From: Carettochelys insculpta
Taxonomy: Eukaryota; Chordata; Testudines; Carettochelyidae
Direction of reading: 5' to 3'
DNA: 64,000 nt
NCBI RefSeq assembly: GCF_033958435.1
Contig: NC_134137.1
Coordinates: forward strand, 221,939,501 to 222,003,500
Part shown: piece by piece, positions 11,901-26,100 of the stretch
Position numbering within the stretch: the stretch's first letter is position 1
Layout of the letters: each line of letters begins with the position of its first letter
The notes under the pieces: model-generated
The model's database searches: none
What the model saw: the letters and a program-made list of their open reading frames with translations, nothing else
What the model was told of the DNA's origin: nothing
Made by a program: the position numbers and the translations under genes

Positions 11901-13589
11901 GCCTGCAGCTCTACCCTGCAAAAGAACCCAGTGTGACCCTGCCTTTCAGCTGCTTTGTCATCTCACTAATGCAACTCTTTTAACCTATGCTAAAACCTCA
12001 GCCGTAGCCACAGGAGCAGGAGAACAGACTGTTCCCACGTGGCAACTTCCTGACTGGCGAATGAAGACAGCAAGCTGAGGGAGGATTAAAATATCCCCTC
12101 TATAAAAAGGATGCCAGTAACCTGAGAACGGAAGGGCTGTCCCTAATGCATCCTAGTATGCAGACACTGCACGGGCAAGATCTCAGCAGGGCAAATCTGC
12201 ACCCAGAAGCAGAACTGCTGCTGTTCTATCATCACACATTAGCCATGCATGCACCAAGGAGTGGAGGGGTGTCTGTAAATTGCACCACCCACTTCAACTT
12301 GGCTAGGCTGGTCCTACACTTTTCCCCTCTATCCATGTCCACTATCTGTCAATCTTCCTTCAGAGGAGAGCTGATCTCTCCTGCAGTTCCCACACAAGGT
12401 AGCACCCCCACCCACCTCCTTCCAGCTGCTACTGTCTCTCACAATCTGACCATTGTGCTTCTAGCTGATTCCTACCACACTCACCTCCATTCACACACCT
12501 TCAATTCCTTTCCACTCCTACATAAACGCCCACGACTCAACAGCAGTCAGGTCTGGAATCAAGATTTGAGCAACAGGGTGTGCCTTTCATTCCTTAGCAT
12601 TTGGAAAGAAGGGAGAGGAGGAAAAAGTAGGGAATGACAGTCAACTTGTCAGAAGAGAACTAACAAGTTGACTCCCTGTCACAGGACAGGGTCTCCTTTG
12701 TAACTTATGTTGCTCTCAATGCAGTCCTTGCATGCAAACAGCCAAAAGTCTGAGAAGAGCGGAACCCTTGTTTCCAGCTTTGTTAGAGCAGCGTAAGAGA
12801 CGCAAATTCCAGTCTCCAAGTGCCTGTGTCTATGGGTCAGGTGGTCAGAGATGAGTACTGTTAGTAAGAATACCCCAGTGGAGCTCAGTAGGTATAGCAA
12901 TCACACCCAACAGACAGCCCTATTTCTTAACTCAGTTGTTACACTGTAACCTGCTACAGCTTACTCTTGACTAGGATGTAAAGGGACTGTTAGCTCATTA
13001 GCAATAAAGACAAGGCAAATTGTACTTGGCATGTGCTAAACTGGTAGAGTTAAATTAACCTAGGGGGACCCAGGCTTCAACATTGCTAGTTTAGCTTATG
13101 TTAAAGTTCAGCTTGCCTTATTCTGGACTAGAGTTTTAGAAGTTACCTGATTATGGTCAGTAGCTTGATCGAACTAACAATGCACTTCTAAATCCTAGTC
13201 TAGGCAAGGCCTGTGTGTGCACAGACAAAAAGGATTTGTGGGTACTATGAAAAATGATTTTTTTTTAGATGGAGCGATGACTTGAAACACCACTCAGCAT
13301 CAAATACAGACAGTTTTATGCCTACACACAAGTTAGCTGATTGTGCTGTAATTTAGACGTGGTTGGTCCCTAACAACTAATGGTTTTGATGGTGCTCAAC
13401 TGTCTACACAACGTTCTATGCTTGTGTTTCAAATCTTGATGGCTAACTCAATGGCAAAACACCTTCTAACATTTAGCTTCCCTCTCCTCCCCCAATATGA
13501 CAGTTTACTAACAGTTCCTCATGTGGGCAGGGCTTTGTGTAAGGCTCAGCAGGACCTGGATTGTACAATGACGCAGCTGTCTTTGAGGG
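8936..13589. other. intergenic region between convergent ZDHHC23 and CCDC191
   Basis: The two genes run toward each other across this gap. Apart from the LINE fragment near 9.43-9.9 kb I see no conserved coding exon, RNA gene or terminal repeat structure. Short open frames here (for example 12146-12637) have ordinary non-coding composition. Confidence 0.6.
9433..9900 (-). pseudogene. C-terminal remnant of a non-LTR retrotransposon ORF2
   Basis: On the minus strand, 9481-9711 reads through 'ISWKILYGAVSRGTYLS' and then a cysteine-histidine cluster, 'CPFCGTRETLAHVHLE'. Clusters of the form CxxC...H are typical near the C-terminus of several LINE reverse transcriptases. The frame breaks on both sides, and adjacent text (9704-9901) continues in another frame. 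Nothing of the reverse transcriptase core remains. The clade (L1-Tx1-like or other) is not decided. Confidence 0.6.
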
Positions 13590-13606
13590 TAAAAGGACTC
13601 CAGTCA

Positions 13607-13612
13607 TTTATT
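13607..13612 (-). terminator. CCDC191: polyadenylation signal AATAAA, CCDC191
   Basis: The plus strand reads TTTATT, which is AATAAA on the gene strand, about 530 bp downstream of the CCDC191 stop codon. It is the first good signal after the stop that I noticed. Confidence 0.5.
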
Positions 13613-14142
13613 CACAAATACAGCCACCCTGTGCCCAATCTGAAGAAGAGAGTGCTGACAGGCATCCAGCACAAAAAGGCACATTTTGATTCTGCAGTTC
13701 CTGTCCCTTAGGGGAAGTGCAGCATGTCAATTTGACAGCTCTATGCTAAAGGCAACACAAATCTCCTGGGAGGTTTGAGAGCAAAGTTTGCATCTGGTCT
13801 GGAATTTATCCTGTCTTCATTCTCGTGTTCTAGCCCCTGCTCTCTGCCTGTGTGACAGGGTGTTGCTCTGGCATGTTCCCACTGTTGGGAAGCAGTCTGG
13901 CGGCTAGAGAGTGATACTAATCGTCCGGTTCCCACAGTCACCCCCAGTTTAGACAATGTTGAAAGCACTGCTTGAAACACATGTGATCCTGGGCCCTAGA
14001 ACATCATCTCCACCCGCTGCTGCACAAACCAGGGAGAGCTCCTGTCATTCACAGGGCTGAGCTCATGTCACTGTGAGCTGCAACCTTCCCTGGAGGTCCA
14101 CTCTGCTCATCAAGGAGGGAGCACTGCCCAGGCACTTCCTGG

Positions 14143-17100
14143 TCATCTTCCGAAGTCGGGGAGAATTTCGGCTACTCTCTTGCGTAATTGTGCTCTCCTG
14201 GCCTCCTTCTCTCTTTCCTCCTTCATCAGTGCTGGGTACTGCCTCCAGACCCTGAACATGGCCAGTACTATTCTCCTTTAAGAAAGGGAGGGAAAACAGA
14301 TGACTGGACAGAGCCACCACACACAACCATTAAAAGTCTCTACTCTACTCTATTCTAGAGCAGCCAAAGACCCCCAGGTATCATCACCTCTAGTGCTACA
14401 GCCAGGGCAACGGCCAGTTAAAACTCTCCAGTGCAAGCAATTTCATTACAGATGTCAGTCATCTCAGAATACTAACGCTTTGCCCCTCTCTGTTGCCCTC
14501 TCCCCAGATCTCACTGGCAGGATTCTGCTGACAGCTCTGGAGAAGAAAGGTGGTCCATAAAGGCTAATGAGGGTCTTTTAGATAAAGGAGGTGAAGGCAG
14601 CTTCTCTATGGTGCTGTCCTTGTGGAGGGAGGGAGTGACAAGAGCAGTTTCATTCAGTCGGTTCAATGGCTTGTAGGCCCAGTCACCACACTTCTAGTCT
14701 CTCCAGATGGTCCTCTACTCCAGTTCGCTGTGTCTGTCCCCAATAACCAGACACCACCCTGATCCAGCTGCCTTAGCCATGGCAATCAGGTTCAGCATTA
14801 ACCTATACAGGCGTGTGAGCTAAGTTTGCAAACTAAAATCAAAACACACAAGTTGATTTCACCGACTCTTCCCATGAGCCAACAATGGAGACTGTCAGCA
14901 CAGATGCCATGTTTACCATACACCATCTGTACAGCTGAAATGTGATTACAGTCAGAAGGAGGAATGGGATTTGACTTCTCTGCTTCCTGCAGTGTCTTTG
15001 AGATTTAGCTCGTTGCTGTACTGTGTGTAACCAATGTCCTGGTATACCTGCACGACAGCACACCCATGGGAGAGTACATAGGAATCTATTCTGCTTCATT
15101 CATCAGCAGCAGAACTGTCAGCTGAGTTCTCACTGCAGAATTGGGTAAAAGGCGGAAAGAAACACTGGATTCTCAGATCCCAAGAGGTGTTTGCAACTAA
15201 TAAGTTTTGGATTCAATAAACTGAGCCCACTCCATCTGCAAAGTCACTCAGAAGAACAGCTCTGGAAACCCTGCAATGTTATTGTCACACAATCACTTGA
15301 CTTACTATCACTGTACTTAAAGTTTTTCTAAGCTGCTTTTTAACAGGACCTGTGTGGCCAGATTCACTGACTAACTCTGGAAGTTTCAACCATTCATCAT
15401 CTTCTCCCGCCTGTCCCCCTCCACTGAACTCAGAACAGCTGAAAATGTTAAGGACCAATCTCCCTTTTCCAATCTGTGTGGAGCCATCTGGCCGCAGATG
15501 TTCTGCACCTACTGTCAGCCTCGTGCATGTCATGAGACCGTAACATCAGAAGCAAGACTTGCCTTTCACACATAAGCGACAACAGGGTGTTGTCTAAATG
15601 TGATGGGTTGAAGCTGAAAGACCAGACACTCAAAAATATCCCAGAGAGTAGAGACATGCCAAGTAAGAACTCCTCCCACGAGGGGAACACATTTACCTAT
15701 CACTGTGCTCAGCGGCAATCTTCTGCTTTTCCCATAATGCACTCTTCTCCTCATTGACCAGGTCAAACCATGCCCAGAACAACTTCTTCTTGAGGGAAGC
15801 TGCATGGAGCCTGCTAGCTCTCTCTTCCAGAGCAGAGAGATCATCCTTGTACTGGGGAATGGACACAGGGAAAGAGACAAGCATATTCTCTTGTCCGCCC
15901 CATTGAACAACCACAGAAGAGTGACAAGAAAACCGTGAGAGAAGGTAATGGGCACAGGATGTGAAACACAGGCATGAAGGCAGTGGAAGAAAGGGGTAAT
16001 GACTTAGGGGAGCAAAGAGGAGGCAGTGACTGAAGAGATGAGAAGAGGAACAATAAGAAGGGGGAGAGATAAAGAGAGGAGGGTGAGTAGAGAGGAGGGC
16101 CAGGGTCAGACATGAGATAATGTGGGCAGGGCAGATGGGAGAAAAGGGGCTGAGGAGGCAAGTGACATGTGAAAGGGAGGGCAGGGTGACACAACAGCAG
16201 GCAGTATGGAATGCCCCTGGGATGCAGGGCTCACCTGGAGCCCACAGGTGCATATGGCGGTAGGCCCTGAAGTTGGGTTTGCAGTGTGTGGGCAGCTGGT
16301 GGGATTCATAACAGTCCCTCCCCTTTGGACTGGGCTCACCTTTAACCAGCTCCGGAAACCTCTTCTGAGCAATATGAAGGAAAACCATTTCTCAGCCTGT
16401 GATATCTTCTCAGTGAGGCTTTCCTGGACATGCTGGAACCAACTTAGCAGGTACTTTCTTTGCAGTCCCAAGCAGTGGTGCTTTTGTGCCACCTGAGCAG
16501 AGTTAGGAAGGGAAGAAAAAAGCCGGTTACCTACACAAATACATTGTAGAGCTGTAGCCATGGAAATTCCATGGCAAAATTTCCTCAGCTTTATTGTAAA
16601 GGTCCCATGACACACCATGCCCACTTGTGCCATGCTTACACTGGCTAGCTTGTGTCTTCCTGACCAAGTGGCTGATCAGCTTGTGGCCCGAAGAGTGAGG
16701 AGTGAAAAAATCCCCTAATGACTGCAAGATGCTTTTCTTACACAAGACATAATGTCACACTGATTCTTAAGACACTAACAGCTTCAAATCATGGGAGGAT
16801 CAAAGGTAATTGCATGTTCATCAGAAATGATTTGCTTTTATCAGCTTTGAATGTGCCATCTTTATTTCACCAAGTGCCAGTCTGTTCTTGTATGCAGGGA
16901 CATGGGAGCACTCAGTTAAGGTTTAGTCCTCCCTTCTTCACTTCATATACAACTAGCATGTCTCCTCTTGCTCTTCTCCTTTCAAATCAAAGAGTCTGAG
17001 GGTCAAATTTTCAAAAGTCCTAAGGCCCAGCCCCTTAAAGATACTTAGGTGCTTGACACTAATTGGTGTAAGGTGCATTAAGTATCTTTCAGGATTTATG

Positions 17101-20100
17101 GCTATGTCCCACGCCCTTTCAGCGAGACTTCTGGGTTCCAACTGCCTAATTTACTGTTGCAAATAGACCCTGAACTCATAAGTAACCTAAGTGCTTGTAA
17201 GTAACCTAAGTGTTAATTCCACCCCCTAATCTTTTACTGTCACATATACCTCATCACATCTGTGCCCTTTTCTGGACCTGCTGTGCCTAGATTTTGAAGA
17301 TGAGGCAGCCAAACCTGAAAGGCTATGTCTACGCTACAGAGATAATTTGAAAAAAGCCCTTCCAGACGATCTCTTCTGAAAGAACCTCTTTCGAAAAAGT
17401 GCAGCCACATACAAAAAAGCGGATCAAAAGAGTGATCTGCTCTTTTGAAACAGAGCATCCACACAGCCCCCACTCTTTCAAAAGACCGGGCCAAGGATCA
17501 AAAAATCAGGCAGCATGAGGACAGCTCTTTCAAAAGGAGGGCCTTGCGGAGCATCTACACGCTTTCATTTGAAAGAAGCTTTCGAAAGAAGGCGCTCTTC
17601 CTGAAACAGGAAAGGAAGAGCGCTTTCAAAAGGAGCACCGCATTCTTTCAATTTACTTTCGAGAGAATGCTTTTTGTGTGTAGATGCTCTGTGGGATCTT
17701 TCGAAAGAGCCCCCCCTTCTTCCGAAAAATCTTTTGAAAGAACTTGCTAGTGTAGACGCAGCCGAAGTGGTGTATGCTGGAGCCCTGCTCCTTTTCCTGA
17801 ACCGATGGGACCCAACTACAAGGGCTGGATCTGAAAACATCCCAGCTCCACTAGGCTTTGGGTGGGTTGTCTCTGATCACTTCCTCCTGTCTGTGGAGTT
17901 GGCATAGAGTAGCTGCATACACTGCTTCTACCAGCCTCCTCTATCTCATGGAGCTTTGTGTGCGGCAGAGTGAATCTACAGATGAGTCCCAATGCCTTTC
18001 ACCTTGCAATACACATAGCACAGTGAAGAAGTGGAGGCCAATGAGCGAAGGGCACACAGCTGCACCCACGCTGATTCCACAAGCAAGAAGCAACTGGAGA
18101 TGAATAGTGACCCTGGGGAGCTCGAGGTCCCCACCAGGCTGAGCTTTAAGGATGACATGGTGATGCTGCCACAGCATCAAAAGGAAGCGTTAGGGCTGGG
18201 TCAAGTCTGATAATGATTTGACAGTATCAGGTCAAGGTTGAGGTGGCTGTGCTTGGCTTAGGTGTGGATCCAAGCCAGGCTTTAAAAGGAGGCCCAAGCA
18301 GACCTCTACTCTGGCTAAAATCCACTGATTGAATATTGGAAACATCCTCTGTGAAGGAATAGTGCAGTGCCCTGCTTTGGAAGGGGGAAGGACTCAGTTT
18401 GCTAATAGTTTTTCCCATCTCCTTCAGACTTCAGAAGCCATTACTCATTTCTCCCCCAAAGCCCCATTTAGCAGCTGCTGCCATCATTTCTCTTCCCCTC
18501 TCAAGAGCCCACTTCCTCAGTAGGCACTTTACCACCATGTTTTCCTTGGCTTGCTTCCTCAGCCGCTTCCAAGGCTCCAGCCCCTGCTTTCTCAGAAGGA
18601 CCTTCTCATAATGGTCTCTGGCTTTTGCGAGCAGCTGCCGCTCTCTCTCCAGCCTTCTCTTCTTCTCCAGTTCTTTCTGCAATTCAAAGAGCAGCAATTT
18701 AACTTATCCTGGGTAAATGGATGGTGAGGCACAGAACCACAAAACCACAGCCAGCAAGTAGATGGAGATTCTGACCTGGGCAGGAATATGAATTTGCTGC
18801 TCATTTAACTGCACATTGACTTAGCCCAGGGGTCGGCAACCTGCGGTTCCGGAGCTTCCTGTGACTCTTGAAGGAGTCATTTGTGGCTCCGGACACGGCC
18901 GTCACTGACTCCTCCGCAGCTCCCTGCCCTGCCACTGCTGAAACAATAGAACTAAATTCAGTTGGTTTAATGGCCATTATATTAACTGAATTAAGTTATA
19001 TTGTTTCAGTGGTGTCGTCCAAAGCTGCTGTGACGCCACTGGAGCCCTGGGAGAGAGCATTCTGACCCCAGAGCGGACACTGGAGAGGGCAGTTTTGTGT
19101 TCGCCCTCCTCTGCACATCTGTGTCTTCCATGTTGGCAGACGCCAGCTGGCTCCCTGCCTCCCCTCCACCAGCTGTAGGTCAGCAGCAGGGCGCTGTGCC
19201 AGGTAAGATGAGCACATCTGGAGGCGGGGGAAGACAATGGGTGCAGGGGGATGGAAGGGGAATTGGCACTGCTGGGTCTCTAGTGGGAACTTTCGTGCAG
19301 CCAGTGGCAGCCCCTCCACCTGCCTCTGCCACAGGCAACAAGCACCCCCAGGCAAGGCCCAGCCGCAGAGCTCGCAGGAGCGTATAGCAGCCTGGGTGCA
19401 GAGGACGCATGTGCTCAAATCTGCGGCTTTCAGTTCCTGGCTGTGCTGAATGCCTGAGCCCCAACCTGCAGAGCACAGCTAAGTTCAGTAGCCCTTACAG
19501 CTGGGCAGCACATCCCATCCACCCAGAGCTGGCTCAGTGTAACTCAGGTGACCTCCCCAGCTGCTGCTCCTGCTGTCTGGCTCCACAGAGGATGGAACCA
19601 GCCTGCTGCAGCCAAGTAAGAGCATCCTCGTACCCTCCCGAGCCTGGCTCCCTGTCCCACCCCAGTGGGGAATGTCTCAGGTAAGTTTTCAGTAAACTTT
19701 CCTCTCTCCTCTCTTTGGCCCCGAGGAGCCCCTCTCTTCCCCGGGTACAGGAACTGAGCTCTTCTGTCCCCTGCAACCTATGTAAAGTGTGAAGAAATAC
19801 AATATGTAAAAAGTTTGTGAACTTCCTGCAATAAACATGTGTCGCATTGCAAATCATTGTGTGTGCACTGTTCTTAAAACAGGGGTTACAAAAAGCATGG
19901 TTTGATGTTATTTAGTAAGGACCGTCTCATGTTCACACGCATTGTGGCTCTTGAAGCATTGACTTCATAACTGAATTTCAAAAAAGTGGCTCTTCTTGCT
20001 ATTTTGCTGTGGACCCCTGACCTAGCCACAGCCTCTCCAGGAGGATGATTACCTGCACTGACAAAAGAACCCCTCACAATGGCCTGGGTAGCATCTACAC

Positions 20101-23100
20101 TGAAGTGCTACAGCAGCATTTTTTAGAGAGGAAGCATATCTGGGATTTAAAAGAATTAATTGCTACAGCTCATTCCCAAGCAAAAGCCTTGAGATGGTGG
20201 TTCCTGCCTGGTGGAAATGGTTGGTGTGCCAGAAGAGAGACACCCAATTTGTTGGGGGGAAGCTGCTGCACTGTGGAACTCTTTCTATCTTATTAGCATT
20301 AGAGCAGCAGGGTACAGGGACATGAATGAAAGGAGCAACCCAGAACGATGTGTGAGGACAGCACAGTCACCCACGGTGCAGGCTTCCCCCACACAACCTC
20401 ACTGATGCACCTCAAACTGGACAAAGCCTCTGCAGGGATGGACAGAGTGTGGTGTCCCTGGCCTGTTCAATCCCCAGCTTCTGTTGAAACCATCAGTAAG
20501 GGAGCATCCACCAGTGATGGTGGGCTTTATTCTCTAGACCCTAGTAAACTAACTGAGATCCGGAATCATTTCATGCTGGCCACTGAACAATTGCCCAGGG
20601 GCTTTTGCTCTCCACCAATGCGGCTGTGGGACAGAAGCATGCAGTGTTCTGCATACCAGTTTCTGCTGTCTCCTTTCCTCCCGCCTCTTCTCCTTCTGCG
20701 CCTCTTTTTCAGCAGCCTCCTTCCTCTGACGCTCTTCTTCTTCAGCCTTTAGCTGCACCTTGGAAGAAGGACATGGCTGGGACTAAACCAGATTCACCAT
20801 TTTTGAACTTTCACAGGAACAAAGATCATTCAGACCAATGACCAAGGTGAGCATCCTGCCTCTAGCAGTGACCAGCACCTCTTGTGTAGGCATGTGCATT
20901 AGGGTGAGGAATGACATTACTTCCTGACACCTACAAGTGATCACTGAATAGCCTGAAGCCTAGCATATGACCATCTTTCCCTTTGCCTGAATAGCTTTAC
21001 ACATCACTAAAGGCTGTCCAGACCCAGTATCTCACTCGGCCATGATTTCCACAGGTTGCCTCTATCATCTGAGATGTTCTACTTTTATTCACACACAAAA
21101 AGCACCATGCAGTTAGTGTTATGGTGGCTCAGCTGTATTTCCCTGATCTGCCATGGACATTTAAAATCAAGGAAGTTGTTTCACTGAGGCAACATTCACA
21201 CCCAGCGCAACACCCTTCTCCAAGTATTTGCCCGTTCTTGCCAAAATCTTCCCACATGCCAACACCTTTTGAAGCACAATCATTTTCAATTCAACAGCAC
21301 TGTCACCTTCAGAGCACACAGCAAAGCGCCAGAAAACCACACTGCCTAATTCCTCAAAGCACATACATCGCAGATGGGCAGGAAAGTTGTTTTATTGGGG
21401 CTGAGGCAACATTGACATCCAGCACAACACCATTCAGCAAGCATTCATCTATTTGGTTACATGGTGAAACAATGTGGGCCCTGGCTTGATCCACCAAATC
21501 ATAGAGAGGTTTTAACTGGTTAATTGTCCTCTACCCAGCTCCCTTCCAAAATGAGGCAAAACATCAGCTGCTGTAGGATCCTTATTCTGAGTTTCCTGAT
21601 TGCAATGCAAATAACTTTGTAACCTCAATGTTGTATTAACAACAGTATGTTGCATTAAGAGGACCCCTCTGTCAAAGGAACATCTACGACAAATTCCAGC
21701 AGAGTCCCTAACCTTTGAGAGCCCTTGTGATAGAAGGACTATGGAGACAGGCATGACCCCGTTCCATTCTACTTAACTCAGGCATTTGGAGAGGTGCTGC
21801 TCTGCCTGAAAGGAGCAGGGCTCAGGATTTCATGTGGATGTATATGATCATCTGACTTTCAGGATTTATTTTCGCTATAAGAAGATAATTCACATCTAAA
21901 CAACTTCCTTCCTGCCTCTAACTTTCAAGGCATTTGTTTAAAACTGCTGCCTGAGGACATACAGGTTGGAAATCCTAGAAAATACTTTCCAAAGGTTAGA
22001 GTGGAGCGAACCATATTAATTACACAAACACAATCATCATTATTTGCTGGCAGACATTTAGTACTAAATGAAGGTTTTCCTGTACCAGAACAGACTACAT
22101 GATGTTATAGAGGAAGGTAGAAAAACAACACATACCTGGCCAGAAGTGCAATAGTGCATGTGGATGGAGCAGGGGAGAAAATTCCCACCTGAGCCCTGTC
22201 TATGATAGCTAACATCAGATGTCCAACTACTTTCCTTAGGTTTAAGGACCTTGTGAAAGAAGAGATGGTAGCACTTTGGACCAGCCCAGGATTTTCCAGA
22301 GACTCCCTCCAGATGTGCAAGAACCTTGTTTCTGAGAGTGCTGAAGATACAGCATGTTCATCCCAAGGAGCAAGAGAAGCAGAGTCTAGCATTTCACACT
22401 AAGTGGTGATCCATGTGGATCATTCAGCAATGAAACTGATGGGCTCTGAAGAGAATCCTAACCCACCCCCTCGACTGGAAGGATAGTAGGCATGAAGGAT
22501 GGGCTTGGGAGAGAGGCAGAAGTGGGGAAAAAATGAGTGCCCTCTGTGCTTCAGAAGGGTGGTCAATCACTCACCTTGGAATCCAGTGATAAACCCTCTT
22601 AGCCCTGCCAGGACATCCCCGGGTACAACCTGGTGTCTATTGGACATTTACCAATGGGCTCAAGTTCATCATTTAAATGAAGGTAGTGCATTTCCCAGCA
22701 CTTATAGTGAGGTGCTTCCATTCACACTCTCTTAACTGGGGTGTATTCATTTAGCTCTTGGCTTTACTTACAAGTTTCTCCTCTTCTCTTTTTTTCTTGG
22801 CCTCTTCCAGTTCCCTCCTCCGTTCTGCTCGGTGGATTGCTCTCTCTTCCATGGCTAGAGAATTAGGACCAAGGGAAAATGAGAATTAGTATACATGACT
22901 TGCACTTTCTGGCTCAGCAAATCTTCTATTATATATGAATTTGCATAAATAATTGCACAGCATCTTGGTTAAGACTAATTTTGGGTTTTTCTTTGGTAAA
23001 TACTCAAGTACTGGCTAGATGGTGTTTCCTGGCACTAGTCTACATGATTCTATAGAATGCATTTGCATAAATAGAACCAGAAAACTAGCTGTATAAGGAA

Positions 23101-26100
23101 GAACAAGGACTCACCTCTGGTGGAAGCTGAATGGTTAAATAGATAGTTCTTTTTCCCTAGTCCACTATTTGTGCCTATCTAAATGCAGCAATCCATACAG
23201 GAGGTGCAATTCAAAAGGGCTATCTCAATGGGAATGTCATCATATTTCTATTACTGTCTTTCATGTCCCAGGTCCTTGGGGTTCGGTGAGGGAAGAGGAA
23301 GGCAGAACCTAACACCAAAGCTCAACTGTACCATTTTGCTAGAATAATTAAACTTCTCTCGCAGGTTTCACAGTGCAAGTATCTTTAACCGACAAAAAGG
23401 GAGAGGTGCAAAGTGCAGCAGCAAGATATTGGGGCCCATTAGCAAAGTTTACCCCTCAGGGCAGCTCCAGCACTCTCACTTCACAGAAAAGCCAGTATTC
23501 AACATGTGTGTTCATAATATCCTTTTAGCATGTGATGTTAGGGTAGGGAGTTGTGCCTTATATGGGTTCTACAAAGCACGCTGGATATTTACGGAGCTAT
23601 AAACAGCACTTACCAGCATTTAATTTCAGTGTATATGGATAAGACATCCCTGGCCTGAAGGGCTTTCCAAGTAAATAGGAAAAAATACACAGCTGTCCCA
23701 CACTTCTGGCTTACATACTATGGAGAGATGAGAGCTCTTTCCTTTCTTCATCCCTCACACCAACACCTCTGCTTTGCCCTCTTTATGTTCATACTAGTAT
23801 CTATGTTGGTGAGGCAATTAGGGAAATTCAGTCTCATGCTTTTGGTCATCAGCTGATTTTCAGCTGGGGTCAGGAAGGATTCTGCCCTTGGCCACCATTT
23901 CACAACTGGCTGAAGGAATTATATATTTTCTTTCTTCCTTTGAAACATCTAATTCCAGTCAGAGATGGAGACAGAATGCTGACTCAATGGGACCAATGGT
24001 CTGAGGCAATAACTACAAATCCCATGAGCCCATATATATAACTGTGTGATCCTGGCTAATATGCTCAGAATTAAACTGACTTCCATAATTGGGGTTGAGA
24101 AGGAAATTTCCTACAGACTAGATTGGTAGCTTTCTTTGCCTTCCTCTGCAGCATTAAGTGGGTTCATCTTCTAGGATCTTCCTCTTTGTGGGCTTATCCC
24201 ACAAAAACCAACTTCTTGCCAATGTATGGGTCTCAACTGTTGGAGCAACTTGGCCGTGCCTTTTTTCTGGGTGCATCTAAGGCAGGGATCAGCAACCCCC
24301 AGCACAGGTGCCAAGAGTGCCACGCAAGCCAATTTTCATGGGCACATGAAGTGGGAGCTCAGCCCGGCTCTTCCTGCCCCATGCAGCTGAGCGCTTGCTC
24401 AAAGCCATGCCGCTTGGGGATTAACAAAAGACCAGCTAATGCTACCAACCACCACCTGAATGGTAAAGCTCTGCATCTGACTTTATTTATTAATGAAGCC
24501 ATTGTAAATAGGACTGTTGGTGACTTTAAGAAGTATCGCCAGCACTCGGACCGTACATAGGGTCAAAAGGTCAAATTTCAGCACTCGGCCAGGGAAAGAT
24601 TGCTGACCCCTGATCTAAGGACACCCATTTTCTGGGGCCTCCACGTTTTGCAGGATAACTTTTCCTGATTTGGACTTCTACAGACGCAATAAAATTACTA
24701 TGGAGCAACTGTAGCACGTTTCTGTTACCTAATCACTATTGCCAGATGACAAAGATAGCTTGCTACAGTCGCTAGAGCCACAAACATGGCAGCCAAAGAT
24801 GACAAATGTCTCTGGCTTCCCTTTCCAGCTGCTGGAAAAGTGGCATAGGGACCTGTCCCTGGACTGGAAGACTCTATGGAGCAGCATGGGCACAGCTGGT
24901 CCAGTGGGATTTTGATTCCCTGCAAAGGGAGGATTGTACAGAGGCATGGCCAGAGGGATGTGGACAGGAGGAGATGCTATTCTATGGAAAAGTCGGGAAT
25001 GGCCTTTGCTACCCAGCTGAACAATACCTTTCAGTATGGGATGAACGGAGGTCAGCGTATTTGAGCTCCTCCTGCTTTGGATCACAGTCTTTGTGCTCTC
25101 TGGCCCCAAGGGCACAGGTGATCTGTGAAATGAGAGAGAAAAGAAACTAGTGTCATTGCCTTCCATAGGCACGGAGATTTTGTGTATGATAATTAAGGGT
25201 AATAATCAGAATCTAGAACTTCTTGTCACAACTTTGCTGCAGTCTGTGTGACCTTGCGGAAATCATTCAGCCTCTCTGTGTCCCAGTTTCTCTTTCTGTA
25301 GAACAAGGTTAGTGATAAATTTCTATAACACAAGTGGGTTGTGAGACTCAGTTAATTAAAGCCTGTGAAGTATATTAAGATCTGTGGCTGAGGGATATTA
25401 CAGAAGCACAAAGAACTAGATAGTGTTATAGTAAATAAATCCACTTTACTCCTATCACTGACAATAATAGAGCATCTTGCCTCCCAAAGTGTCTTACAAG
25501 TTGAACTTGCCCTTGGGGCAATGCAAAGTGGTCAGAGAAGTATTAAGGATCTGACCTACCTAACAGCACCCTTGGCATTATCTCAAAAGGAAGAGTAATA
25601 TCTAATGTACCATTAACACCTCTTTCAGGTATTACCATGGAAGTGCTGACCTAAATTACCTTGTTTAGCTTGTCAGAAGGAAACAAACAAACGAGCAGTC
25701 ATGTAGCACTTTAAAGACTAACAAAATAATTTATTTGGTGATGAGCTTCTGTGGGGGCAGACCCACTTCTTCAGATCTGGAGATAGTGCTGTACTGGAAG
25801 TGGCATGACGATTTTACAACACAGAGGCTACGTCTACACGTGCCCCAAACTTCAAAATGGCCACGCAAATGGCCATTTCGAAGTTTACTAGTGAAGCGCT
25901 GAAATAAATATTCAGCACTTCATTAGCATGTGGGCGGCAGCGGCAGCGGCGCTTCAAAATTGACGCTCCTTGCCGCCGCATGGCGCGTCCAGATGGGGCT
26001 CCTTTTCGAAAGGACCCCGCCTACTTCGAAGTCCCCTTATTCCCATCCGCTCATGGGAATAAGGGGACTTCGAAGTAGGCGGGGTCCTTTCGAAAAGGAG

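Noticed and set aside
12146..12637. 163-codon open frame in the intergenic gap
   Set aside because: No recognisable domain, no splice context and no support from the opposite strand or neighbours.
18431..18532. Continuation of CCDC191 exon 14 past the donor at 18532
   Set aside because: The read-through text looks helical, but it ends in a stop, and only the GTAAAG donor at 18532 gives the phase needed for exon 15.
19097..19476. Overlapping open frames within the hAT element at 18827-20019
   Set aside because: No transposase motif is visible and the frames overlap on both strands, so they are chance openings in GC-rich sequence.
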